A stretch of 64,000 bases of DNA, taken from the NCBI RefSeq assembly GCF_954871325.1, contig NC_088776.1:18662052-18726051 (forward strand). The letters run 5' to 3'. The number at the start of each line of letters is the position of its first letter. Position 1 is the stretch's first letter. Positions 24,697-36,600 of the stretch are shown piece after piece. The DNA is from Gordionus sp. m RMFG-2023 (lineage: Eukaryota; Nematomorpha; Gordioida; Chordodea; Parachordodidae). The notes under the pieces were generated by a model. That model ran no database searches, was not told the DNA's origin, and worked only from the letters and a program-made list of their open reading frames with translations. The translations under genes were made by a program, and so were the position numbers.

Positions 24697-27600
24697 ATGA
24701 ATGATGAAGTTTTCAAAATAAAACCTAAGAAAACACGCAATAAACAAATTCGTAAAACTATCACTGATAATGAACCGGAAGATGACAATTCGTAATATAT
24801 ATATTATAAAGTTATTATAAACTATTTTTAGTGAAGCCATAGAATGCTTAAAGGAACTTCAAAATTTAAGGAAAAAGGCACGTGGAATAAGGTTTTCATT
24901 ATTTTAGACTTTATAATCATTAATATTTTAGTATTGAAACAATAAATACTGCAGAAATGTATACGAAATTTAACAAGTCATTAGAAGTAATTTTAAATTA
25001 TTTATATGTTAGAATAATAAAATGTATAAATATTACCTTACTAGCCCCATACATGTATATGGGATATTTGTATATACCCTCATAGAATCATTATAATTAT
25101 TTTACCCTTTTATTAAAATTTATATATCTTGATGCAAATGAAGGAACCTACAATAAGATTAAGATACAACTAATCTATACTCAATATTTTTAACATAGGC
25201 TAAATATTTTTAAAAATTGTTATAAATATTTATATAATATTGATTCTTGTAGGAGGGGGGGGGCATTGGGTTTTGGGTTGCTTTTATTGCCATTAATTTT
25301 TTTGTAAATTTTTGACTAGATTGCATAAAAGAAATTTCTTTTAATTTCACTTAAGGCTCTGTCCTAAATTAAAAAAAAAATTTCTCAAAAGTTTTTCAAA
25401 TCACAAAACTTTTGTGAGTTTTAAGAGGTACAAAACATGTCCCGAATCATACATTTATTTTCAAATTATAATATATAAAATGTTTGATGTGAATGATTTA
25501 CTAATTCTATATTTTATATTATTTGAAGATAATCATGTTCAACACTTATATAAATCCTTAGAAACTAATATTATATAAATTGTTAAGGCTGACTGCTTAT
25601 TACAAAATATTATTATTGATATTAAGGGCAATCATTGTACACAAATTAATTAGAAACTCTTCCAAAATTTTTATATACATTTATTTTTTAATAACCATTA
25701 CCTTATATTTCTTATGAATGTTTAAATTTGTCAAGTTATAGCATTTATTTATAAATATTCAATAAAAAGTGCAAAAAAAGTGTTGTTTTGATTTGTATTT
25801 AAACTGCTAAAATGACTCAAATCACATTTTATAAAAATTCATTAGGCTGTGTCCTAAATCAAAAAAAAAATTTCTTAAAATTTTTGTGAATCGCAAAAAT
25901 TACGGGAGATTTGGGAGATACGAAACATGTCCCGATTCATACATTTATTTTCAATTTTAAAATGTTTGATATGAATGATTTACAATTTCTATTTTTTATA
26001 TTATTTGTTGATACGACTGAGCGTAGAAGAAGGCATAGATTTTTAGAAGGCCGGTATATATGATATTATTTATATTATATGTATTAATTCTAGAGATCAA
26101 GGACTTTTTAAAATATTTGATAGTATTCCATCTTATCCTGACAAATTTCGTCAGATGTTCCACATGCATGTGGAAACATTCAACTACATTCTTATAAATT
26201 TGGAGTCTATAGACACTGCTATAGTTAAACATAAAAACATAAATTTTATTAAATTTTGTCTTTATTCCAGAAAATTTTTTCTTTATTTCTTCATATGTAA
26301 GATCAAAGTTCTTACCAATCTCTTCTAATTTGATTTTGCTAGCAGCGGTGTCTCTCTATTTAAGATCACTAGTGCACCATAAATATCTATATCTTCTAAT
26401 ATTTTCCATTAATAAATATTCGGTTGCCATTTTAATCCCTCAAATTGTAAAAGTTTAAGGAAAAAATGATTAAAGTTTTACGAATCGTATAACTTTTAAG
26501 AATCATGTGATTTGCGCAAAATCGAAAAAATCATTTAGGCCATCATTTTAATTTTCCATTAAAAATGGCTTATATTATTTTTTCGTTAAATTCGCGCAAA
26601 TTGCGCGAGATAATTTTTATGCAATTTTTGATATTTAGGACACAGCCTTAAACATAATAATTTTTATTATAAAAATATACAAAATCATAAATATGAAGAT
26701 AATATAAAAAATAATAAATATGAAAATAATATAGAAAATTATAAATATAAAGGGAAAATTTCATTTTAAATTCAAAAATTTGTTTCTGATTGACTATATC
26801 ATTTAACATATCTTGTGTGTTTGGCTCTAAATCCTAAGATATAGATTATTTAGTTCTAATTTAATGTTATAATACTTGTGATGATATTTGTACATTTAAC
26901 ATATCTTGGATGTTTGGCTCATAATCCTAAGATATAGATTATTATATAGTTCTAATTTAATGTTATATACTTGTGATGATATTTGTACATTTAACATATC
27001 TTGGATGTTTGGCTCTAAATCCTAAAATATAGATTATTATATAGTTCTAATTTAATGTTATATACTTGTGATGATATTTTAACATTTAACATATCTTGGA
27101 TGTTTGGCTCATAATCCTAAAATATAGATTATTATATAGTTCTAATTTCATGTTATAATACATGTGGAGATATTTGTACATTAATAGCATCCTTAGATTG
27201 TTTTAATCTGAAACTTGCTTCAGTGTGCTTACATATATCCTCCACTTTTTCTTTTAGCCAGTAAAAATCTTCAACAAATTTAAGGTGCTTGCTGTTCATC
27301 ATAGCAGCACCTGAACCTAAAATATAAAATAATATTTATATAATCTCTTCCCATTTGATTTTACTTGCAGCTGTATCTCACAAATTTCTATAAGGTCTTA
27401 TATTTTCCATTAATTGAAATTCGTTCGTCATTTTATTCCCTCAATTCGCAAAAGTTTAAGTAAAAAATGATTAAAGTTTTAAGAATCATGAAACTTTTAA
27501 GAATCACGTAATTTGCGCAAAATTGAAAAAATCATTTAGGCTAACATTTTAATTTTCCATTAAAATATATTATTAGATAATTTTTATGCAATTTTTGATA

Positions 27601-30600
27601 TTTAGGACACAGCCTAAAAACAATTTTTTTTGTCAAAAATTTATTTAAAAAAATTATTAAACCATGATTATAAAAAAAGTTTTATAATATAATAGTGCTA
27701 TGCTAATATTAAATATTAGACTGGAAACTGTGCTAAATATGTTTAGTGTGTATAATTCAATTTATTGTATCTTCCTTGACTGACAATCGAAATATAAATC
27801 AAGTCATTTTCCCTGTGAACCCAATAGATAATATCAAAATAATATTAAGCCAACTTCCAAAACCATCTTATTAAACTTTTTCTCCATAAAAGTGTTATTT
27901 CTTTAATATAATAATGAAACTCTTCTATTCCAAACTACAACATGAGCTTCCTTAGCTATTGCTGAATGATGTTTTTCTGAGTTTATTAACATACTGAATG
28001 CATAGGTTATTGGTTTATTTATTCCACTTAATAAAATATACAATAAGTCATCACCAAAATCCGTTTTGGAAGCACCTATCTCAAGTACAATGGCAAATCA
28101 GTCAAATATTAATTGTCTTATAAATTATAATAACAGTTTAATTAATTCTAAATAGCTTGCTCTATTCTGGTTCATGCCCAACATCAATCAGTGTAATGGT
28201 GCTGCCTATTCATGATGATTCTTAATAAATCATTCATAACAATTGATCAAGCCAAGATAAGCTCTAGTTGCATGTTTGGAGGCATTGGAGATTTCTGGGT
28301 GGCTTTTACTTTTTCATCTTTTGGAATGTATTTGTAACATTTACTCTTAAAAAACGAAGCAGTACTCTGTAAAATTATACTTTTGTCTATTTTGCCTTCA
28401 AAACCTCTTCATTCTAAAACAGTTTGAAGGTTGATGAATGCTTGTCATTTTTTACCTGACACAATGGCCATAATATAGACTCTTGTCATTAGGCCCTCTT
28501 TCAACAAATTATCCATAGACTTCTGAAAAATGGTTGGTTCATAATATAACCCAAATGGAATCCTTTGCTTTTGTGTGTAATCTTGTGATTTTTTTAAAAC
28601 TTCCACTTTCATTTGCAATTATGCATCTTTTAGTTTAATATTGGTATATTTAATTCCTAAATTTTCGCAAGAAGATCATACAAATAGAATAATATGATAA
28701 TTGTATGAAATATATGTATTAAAAGTGACCTTAAATTCTATATAATCCTAATTTTCCCAGAATTTGCTACACTGGGAGTACCCATTGAACTGGCTGATAC
28801 TAGTTGATATAATTAAAAGTCAATCCAGTAAACAAGATAAGATTCTCTCTCTGTGGTAAAACACTTTTTAAGAACAAAATAATCTAAATTAATCATTGGA
28901 GCAAAATCATCTAGGGTTTCTAAAATTCAAATCGATTTAAAAAAACCACACTATTGTCAAAATAATATTATATAAGCCACGAGATTTAAATAGAAGTTCA
29001 AACTTTTTTGTTATATATGAGAAAAATCTCCAGTCTTACATAATATTATTTTGGTTAAAAATCTTAATTGGGGCATGTTTAAAAATCCAAATTTTTTAAA
29101 TAAATATATAAGGTTCCCTAATTGTGAATTACAAAGTATTCTATTTCAGATATCTTATATTCTATTTAAATGTTATCAAAAAGTTAAAATTAATTTAATA
29201 TTTCTTCCAGGTTCTAGCTTAATTATATCTAAAGATATTTATAATTAAAGGGAGTGCATTTTGCTTATCTCAGTTACTGTTTGAAATTCCAGGCTAAATT
29301 TTAGTATAAATACAAACTCTTGTTAAATTTTAAAAATCTGAGGAGTTCGGGTTGAAAATTGTATTTTTTTGTTGATTTGTCATGGAATTCATCATATACA
29401 ACTTGTTAATGAAATTTAATATATATTTTTATTATATTTATTTTAATAGTTGATTTTGATACAACAATTATCCTTCTTTTCCATAATTAAATAACAAAAG
29501 ACGATAAATCAAGTTTATAAAATTTGATTAATACATTTTATTCATAATAGAATTCGATGAGATACAGGATTATATTTCTATCAGAGATATCCATTAGTGA
29601 GCAAGAGATATTGTTGCCACATATCACATCTACTGTGGACTTATTTAAGAAGTTCAAAGTCTTCTATCATAATCTAGAATTACTTCACTATTATGAGAAT
29701 GGTGAAACAATTTACCCTTGTGTATTATGTATCTGGAGGCTTGTAAATGCAGATTGCTAAGCCATTATTGGCAGGCATAGATGATGTATATCTTCAATAG
29801 TGTATAATTCTGTATCCCATCAAATTCCATTGAAATGAATAGAAATGTTATAAACAAATTATAAACTTGATTTATTATCTTTTGTTATTGGGAGAAAGGA
29901 ATATATTATGTATCAATATATAATAATTTTCATTAACAAGATGTATATATAAATTCATCATAAAAATTATTCAAAGCACATTCAAATTAAGGATACATGT
30001 TAGTAAGAATGTAAGTAAAAATTAATCATTGTATTATTAAGTAAAAATCTTAATTAATATATTAAATAAGTTATTGCGTTGATATTTAGTCAAGAAATAT
30101 TTTACTTTTAATTTATATCTAATTTGCAAAAAAAAAATTTAAAATTATTTATAAATTTAAAAAAATAAAAAAATTGATCTTAAGACACTCTTCATTACAA
30201 ATGAAAAATCTGATTTAAATAAACTATAAATTCAATGGTTTTTGTAGAGTTCTTGTATCTCAGCACTAGATACACTCCGGGTTTATCTAAATTTAGAGTT
30301 CATTTAAAATATTACACCAGCCCTGTAGAACTCTAGTACAAACGCTAAACAACTACCAAATTTTGAAATAAATTATGACAAATATCATTTTAACCTGATC
30401 CTCTTTCAGGGAATGTATCCAAGAGGTTGTTCATTTTTTTGACCCAGGTCAGATTGAGACAAAATTTATAATGATTAATGATTATTTTCCTTGAAAAAAT
30501 CATCAAAAGTCCAAAATTAAAAATTGAGAATAGGATTATTTTTTTTATTAGGCTCTGTCCAAAACATCAAAAAATTAAATTCTTAAACTTTCGAAACTTT

Positions 30601-33600
30601 AATGAAAATAAATGAATAAGCTATTTTTTGTTTTTATAAATTTAAATATACGATTTCAATAAAATTTGCAAAAACTTTTCTAATTTTTTGAAATGGTTTT
30701 GGATACAGTTTTAGCAAATAAAATCTTCTATTGAATAAAAAGATTAATTTTTTACAAAATATAAAAAAAATATACAATAAATGATATATTTTTTTCTTTA
30801 TTATTACTTTTATAAAATATTTATGTTATCTTATCCATGCCAACTAACACCATTTATGAATTTTACAAAAATAATATTTAAGAAACTTTTAAAGGTGTTT
30901 CCAAGAATTTCTTGCGATGTATTTTTTTAGTATAATAAATATGAAGCTATTTATTAAATGCATTTGTAGCATGACGATATGTTCAAGCTTAAACTTGGAG
31001 GTTTGGTCGATTTGTCTCAATTATCAAATTCTCAAAAACAAAAGCAAAAATCGGAATTTATTAAAGACGATGATACAATTGAGTTAGAAATAGGAACCGG
31101 TTTTTCCAAAGAAACTAATAGACGAGATGAGGATGCAGAAATGTAAAAATTTAATTGACAGAGGAAAAGCCCGCATAATGTTATCACAAAGAGTTATATG
31201 ACAAAGTAATGAGGATAGAGGCAATTAATTTAGTTAGTCTTGGGCAGGGTTGGGGAAATTATTGCATTCGAATATATCTATACAAGGTACCTGGTTGAAA
31301 TTTTTAAGATTTTTTTCAATAAAAGAGTGCAACAAATTTGCCAAAAACTGTAAATTATCATTTTATGAAATAAATCAAATATAAAATAACATGAAAATGC
31401 TTGTAAAAAAAATCAAATATCGTTATAATAAATGTATATTATTAATTTCTTCAAACAAATTTTTATTTTGCCGAAGATAATTTGAATTATTGACCATTAT
31501 TAACCAAGATAATCAATGGGTGTGATAGATGGTAATAATGTATAAGAATATCTTATATTTATTTAATATTTTAACATTATGCCAATTATCTTTCAAATAA
31601 TTTAATACTTTTATGAACATCTTCAGAATATTTTTATTTATATAAACGATATCTTTTAAACAAAAGTAATTATAATTTTCTTCTATATGATAAAGCAGAT
31701 TAGTCTCGACATTATTTCTCAAAATAAATAATGCTTCACTTATTGATAGGTATTTTTTTCTCCTCGTTATCATAAATCTAACGGTATTTAACATCGCGAT
31801 GAACAATGGCTATAAATGCCGTTTTGAAATCATTATTGAATGGATAAACTTTCCTTTTATTAAGGACTTTTCTCTTCCACTTCAATATATATATATAAGT
31901 TTATAGAATTGCAGAGTCTTTGTAGCAATTAGTTTGTTCTATGCTTGTCAAATAATATGGCGGACATTATTTTACTATTCTTCCAGGTTTTCTATTTCAA
32001 TTTTTTTAATATCAGGAAACTAATTTTTTCTATTTTTTTTAAAATGTCGATAAGTTACTCAAACCATCATCATATAGACATGCAGTATTATATGATTTTT
32101 TAAGGATAAAAATAAGGAAACAAAACCGACAAATAAAGAAAACAATAATATCAATATATATAAATAAAAACTCAGATTAAGTTATAAATTTAAATACTAT
32201 TTTAATTTTAACTTAATTATTATATATAATCTCCATAATCATAACACGATCGTTTTCGTATCTCCCTAATGTATTTTAATTTAAGGAGACTATATAGTGT
32301 AATGTTAATTTTTTGCTCTCTACGAGAATCGAACTCAAGCCTCCCGTTTCAAAGGCATATGCTTAACCGCATGCACCAACTTGAATACAAATAAATTTAA
32401 AATTAATTATATAGATGTTGAAGGGTAATTATTTAGTTTGTGTGTATGGAATTAAATATCTTTATTAATAAATTTTATATAAATATTAAAATTTAAGAGT
32501 AAAAGAGGTAAAATTGTTGCAATGTATACTGTGAGCATGTATTAGAAATATCAAAATTTAAAAATGTGATGGAAATCATATTGAATAAAATTTAAAATGA
32601 GGTGCATTAAGATTTTTGACTTTTAAATATGGGTTATAGATTGGTCTGAAATTTTTTTTGCAGACATAGACAGGCCTGATCAAAAAACCATGGGTTGAAG
32701 GGTAATTATTTAGTTTGTGTGTATTGTATTAAATATACTCTATTAATAAAAATTTAAGAGTAAAAGAGGTAAAATTGTTGCAATGTATACTGTGAGCATG
32801 TATTAGAAATATCAAAATTTAAAAATATGATGGAAATCATATTGGAGAAAATTTAAAATAGTGGTGCTTTAAGATTTTTGAGTTTTAAATATGGGTTATA
32901 GATTGGTCTGAAATTTTTTTTGCAGACATAGCCAGGCCTGATCAAAAGACCATCTCCCATGCAACTTTCATAAATTAATTAATAGTTGACATTTTTTAAA
33001 TTTTGCCTGTGTATTGAATGCCCTGAATACACACCTAATATTATATATATTTCTGAATATTTAGGAGTAAAAAGAACTTTAAATGCATCAAGTATCAATT
33101 CAATAGGAATAAGGTATAACTTTAAATGGCAAGTACCCATTCAATAGTAATAAGAGATTTATTTAAATACTATTTTAATTCTTGAATTTATGTATAATTT
33201 AGAATTTTATACCATTATATTAGGGTTTCAGAAAAGATAAGAAAGATATGGAAGGGACAAAGCCCACTTTGGTAACACAAACTCTTATCTAGCAAGAATA
33301 GATTTTTAGATTATAAATTACAAATACAAATAAATAACAAATAAAATTACTAAATATATCATTAACATATTTTATAAAAATAATGGGAAATTTTAGAATA
33401 ACCCCAAAATAAATATAAATCAAATAAAACCTCATAAGATAGGAAAATTTTGTATATTTATACTCATAACTTCATAATTGTAGAATGTATGTTATTCATA
33501 ACTTATTATAACATTTTTGATTAAATGTATAACCTTTTTGTTTTACTTATATATAATTTGACTATGATTGAAAAAAAAATTTAATAACAATTTTTTAAAT

Positions 33601-36600
33601 TTAATTTAATATTTTGTAACTAAGTAATAAATCATTTAGTTTGTTTAAAATTTAAATTAGGATGATTCAGAATGGTACTTTAATATGTGTTCATGAATTT
33701 CATATAAATACCAGGAGCTCACCAGTAGAATCATAGGTAAATCAGATATTTACCCTTCATTTGATGATAATTTTGAAATTAGACAGATTTAATTCTTATA
33801 AACCCATTGCAGCAGACCTATTTTTCTGGATCAAAATAAATTATTTGGGTTTTCCTGGGCTTGGAAAATATTTTTACCATTAATATGGACTTGGACATAA
33901 CTTGAGAAACATTTTTTCATAATTATTATAGTCTAAGATTCCTGTAATTTTTTTAATTATAAATATGGGCTAGAAATTTGCCTGAAAATTTCTTTTGAAC
34001 ACATGGCAAGGCCTGATCAAAAACCAAGGCCCATGCAACTTTAATATTCTGATCGTATTTTTAAATGCATTGTGACTTTTTATATATCTTATTTCAGTCC
34101 TCAACTATCAAAATTATTATGGTCTTTTGCGGGTTTAAGAAAACACAAGTGCGAGGACTTGGCTTCGGAATTTTTTTAATATTACGCATAGGTGTAATAT
34201 TTAACACATAATATTTATATGGCCCTCGGGTAAAATCTAATTTAAATATATTTTTATTCAAAAAAAGAGTATTCACTCTTAGTCTTAATGGGTTGGCCTT
34301 GGTTGGGGTGAGCTGGGTTAAAATAGATATGGTTTTTAGAGATTTACCTATCTCCAGGCTTGGAAAAAAAAATTAAATTACTATCGGTTGGCCAGGTTTG
34401 AGAAAATTTTTATAAAATTATTATGGGTTGGGCTGGACTTGGAAAATATTTTTATAAATTATATTGGGCTGGGCTTGGGGAAAATTTTTCAAAATTATTA
34501 TGAGCTTGGACGCTTGAGAATTTTTTTATTATTAATTATAGGTCAGACATTGGCCCAAAACAAATTTTTTGCAGGCCTGGGTTTGACCTGATCAAAAAAC
34601 CAAAGCCCATGAAAATCTGAATTTTGATTGTATTTTTAAATTCATTATGATTATTTAAATATTTTATTTCAGTTCTTAACTACCAAAATTATTATGATCT
34701 TTCATTGGGCTTGGAAGAATTTTTCATAATTAATATGGCTTTGGACTTTGCCTGGAAATTTTTTTTAATATTAAATATTAGGTATAAGTAATCAGTAATA
34801 TTTAACAATTAATATTGGCATTATCAAGTAAATGCTTTAAATTTATTTTTACTCAAACCATAGCACTTAGTTTTAATGGATTGAACCTGGCCTGAAGGGA
34901 TGAGGGGGTAAGAAGAATAAAAATTGGATATTATTTTTAAATAACAGGTAACATGCAAAAAAGTAAGAAGAAAATTCTCATTCCCCGTCATTTGACGGGC
35001 TATCTACTAGTTATAATATATTATACATTTAATTGATTAATATGTTAAAAAACTGTCTTATAATCTTTTTGAAATTTTAGTTGAAATAAGTACTAATACT
35101 TTTCAAAAATTTGTAATATGTAAGATATTCGAAAACGTTCCCAACCCAGGTCTTGGGGGCCAAATTGATTATTTTATAGATCTAAATGTAGTGAGACTAT
35201 TTCTTATCCACGATAATTTTGGGAGAAATTATATGACACGGGAGAAATCCAAAATATTATTAAAATGGGTATTTTAACTTCAATTATAAAGGATGAAATT
35301 TATCGAAATAGAATTGGAAAAAAGAAAGGGTAAGGCTGAAGATAAAAGTGAAGATGCTAACGAACGGTAATTTATTAACTCATTTTTATTTGAAAAAAAA
35401 TATTCTTTTTTTCAAAGATCTTTTTATAAACTTTTTGTTTGTAAGTTTTGTTCTGAAATAAATTAATTTGAAAAATTTTATTTCCATTATTATCTTTATA
35501 CACTCCTCCCAATACTCTAATTATAAGTACACTACAAATATAGTTTTAGGCGGTTCAGCTATCAAATATGTTTTTTCCATCGTACTTATTACTTTAAATA
35601 TATTAATTTAAAAAAATTAAAATTACAGACAAGTTTATATATTTTTTTAGAAAATTTTTGCTACACCCAAACGACGCGCTATATTACGTATCAGATCATC
35701 TTAAAAAATCTTACGTCGATAATAAGAAAAATAAATCAGAAGAAATGATGTCCAATCAAATGCTGAGTGGAATTCCAGAAGTCAATTTGGGATTGGAGTA
35801 TATATTTATATATAATTATATAAACACAAATATATTTTCTTTTTTAAATTTGGTAAACAGAGTTATGATTATTTATACCCACTATTTTAGGTTGTTGGAT
35901 ATACCGTTTATTGCTAAACTTTTATATATAAATATTCATTAAGTTCACCTATTAAATTAATTACAAGAATGCAATTTTTGAGAAATTAATGGCAAATAAT
36001 TTTTTTTATAAAAATTAACCGAATTTTTTTCAAACTTATTTAATCTATGTATTTTTTATTTTACTAAAATTAAAAAATTGTAGAAAATTATTAAACTCAA
36101 TTAAATTTTATCACGCCTAAAGGAATATCACAAATTATAATTTTAACTTTAACAAATAGGACAAAAATAGCAAATATCGAAGCTACCGAACTTGAGAAGC
36201 AAAAGGTTCTCGAATCAAAGCATTCTGACAAAAGCAAACCGTCTTCCTTCGTTCCTGCTAATATGGCTGTCAATTTTGCTCAACATAATCGATGTAGAGT
36301 GAAATTATTATAAACAAAAAACATTTAGGAACATTAATATTATAAAGATCATTTTCCCCACTAGAAACAAGTTTTCTAGGTTGTATACTATTTTTAAATA
36401 ATTACACTATGAAACAGTCGACTTCACTGTTGTTTTATATATATCTAATTAAATATAAATTTTACGTGTAAAAAAAGTTAAAATAGAAAAAGATCAGTCT
36501 AATCTCAATCCAACTAACCAAAGGAACGCCGAGATTATGTCCCGACAACATTTTTTTGACAAACGATATTGCAATACCAACAGTCCTGCTTCTATCAATA

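Larger units (their letters stand above)
25845..26647. mobile_element. PIF/Harbinger element, inner copy nested in the outer copy
   Basis: Ends GGCTGTGTCCTAAAT and ATTTAGGACACAGCC are flanked by TTA on both sides (25842-25844, 26648-26650). The 803-bp element keeps the start of a Harbinger transposase on plus and the start of a MADF-type protein on minus, meeting tail to tail. It is an internally shortened, non-autonomous derivative. Its left 150 bp closely resemble the left end of the outer element. Confidence 0.85.
25355..27614. mobile_element. PIF/Harbinger element, outer copy
   Basis: Terminal repeats GGCTCTGTCCTAAAT (start) and ATTTAGGACACAGCC (end) are flanked by TAA on both sides (25352-25354, 27615-27617), the 3-bp target size of PIF/Harbinger. 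The right part (about 27190-27440, minus strand) carries a decayed MADF/Myb-like gene. It starts MTNEFQLMENIRPYRNL, has DTAASKIKWEEI, and further along SKHLKFVEDFYWLKEKVED. A second Harbinger is inserted inside it. No transposase was recognised in the outer copy itself. Confidence 0.82.
24987..30969 (+). other. tls1 intron 3, 5983 bp, transposon-filled
   Basis: Bounded by GTAATTTT after a complete GAA codon and by TTTGTAG before the CAT codon of exon 4. The protein alignment has no gap here, so no exon is missing between. It contains nested Harbingers, a Gypsy fossil, inverted-repeat elements and a Harbinger MITE. Runs of G occur near 25256-25263. Confidence 0.85.
31143..35291 (+). other. tls1 intron 4, 4149 bp
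   Basis: Starts GTAAAAATTT after GCAGAAAT and ends TATAAAG before GATGAAATT. Splicing gives DAEMMKF, as in relatives (DADMMKY). It contains a SINE-like tRNA head, a 277-bp tandem duplication and the 3' end of a Helitron. Inside, 31143-31161 could also be read as a 19-bp mini-intron, but that continuation does not match the family. Confidence 0.85.

Noticed and set aside
25996-26232. 78-codon minus-strand frame
   Set aside because: Antisense to the recognisable Harbinger transposase start.
31143-31161. 19-bp mini-intron after tls1 exon 4
   Set aside because: GT...AG ends are present, but the following codons do not match the family, whereas splicing to 35292 restores EMMKF exactly.
32314-32388. 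Functional tRNA gene
   Set aside because: A and B boxes are good, but the acceptor halves do not pair and the anticodon stem is weak. Kept only as a SINE head or pseudogene.
34388-34591. 67-codon frame rich in Gly/Leu/Phe
   Set aside because: Made by repeated GGGCTTGGAAAATTTTT words in the Helitron body.
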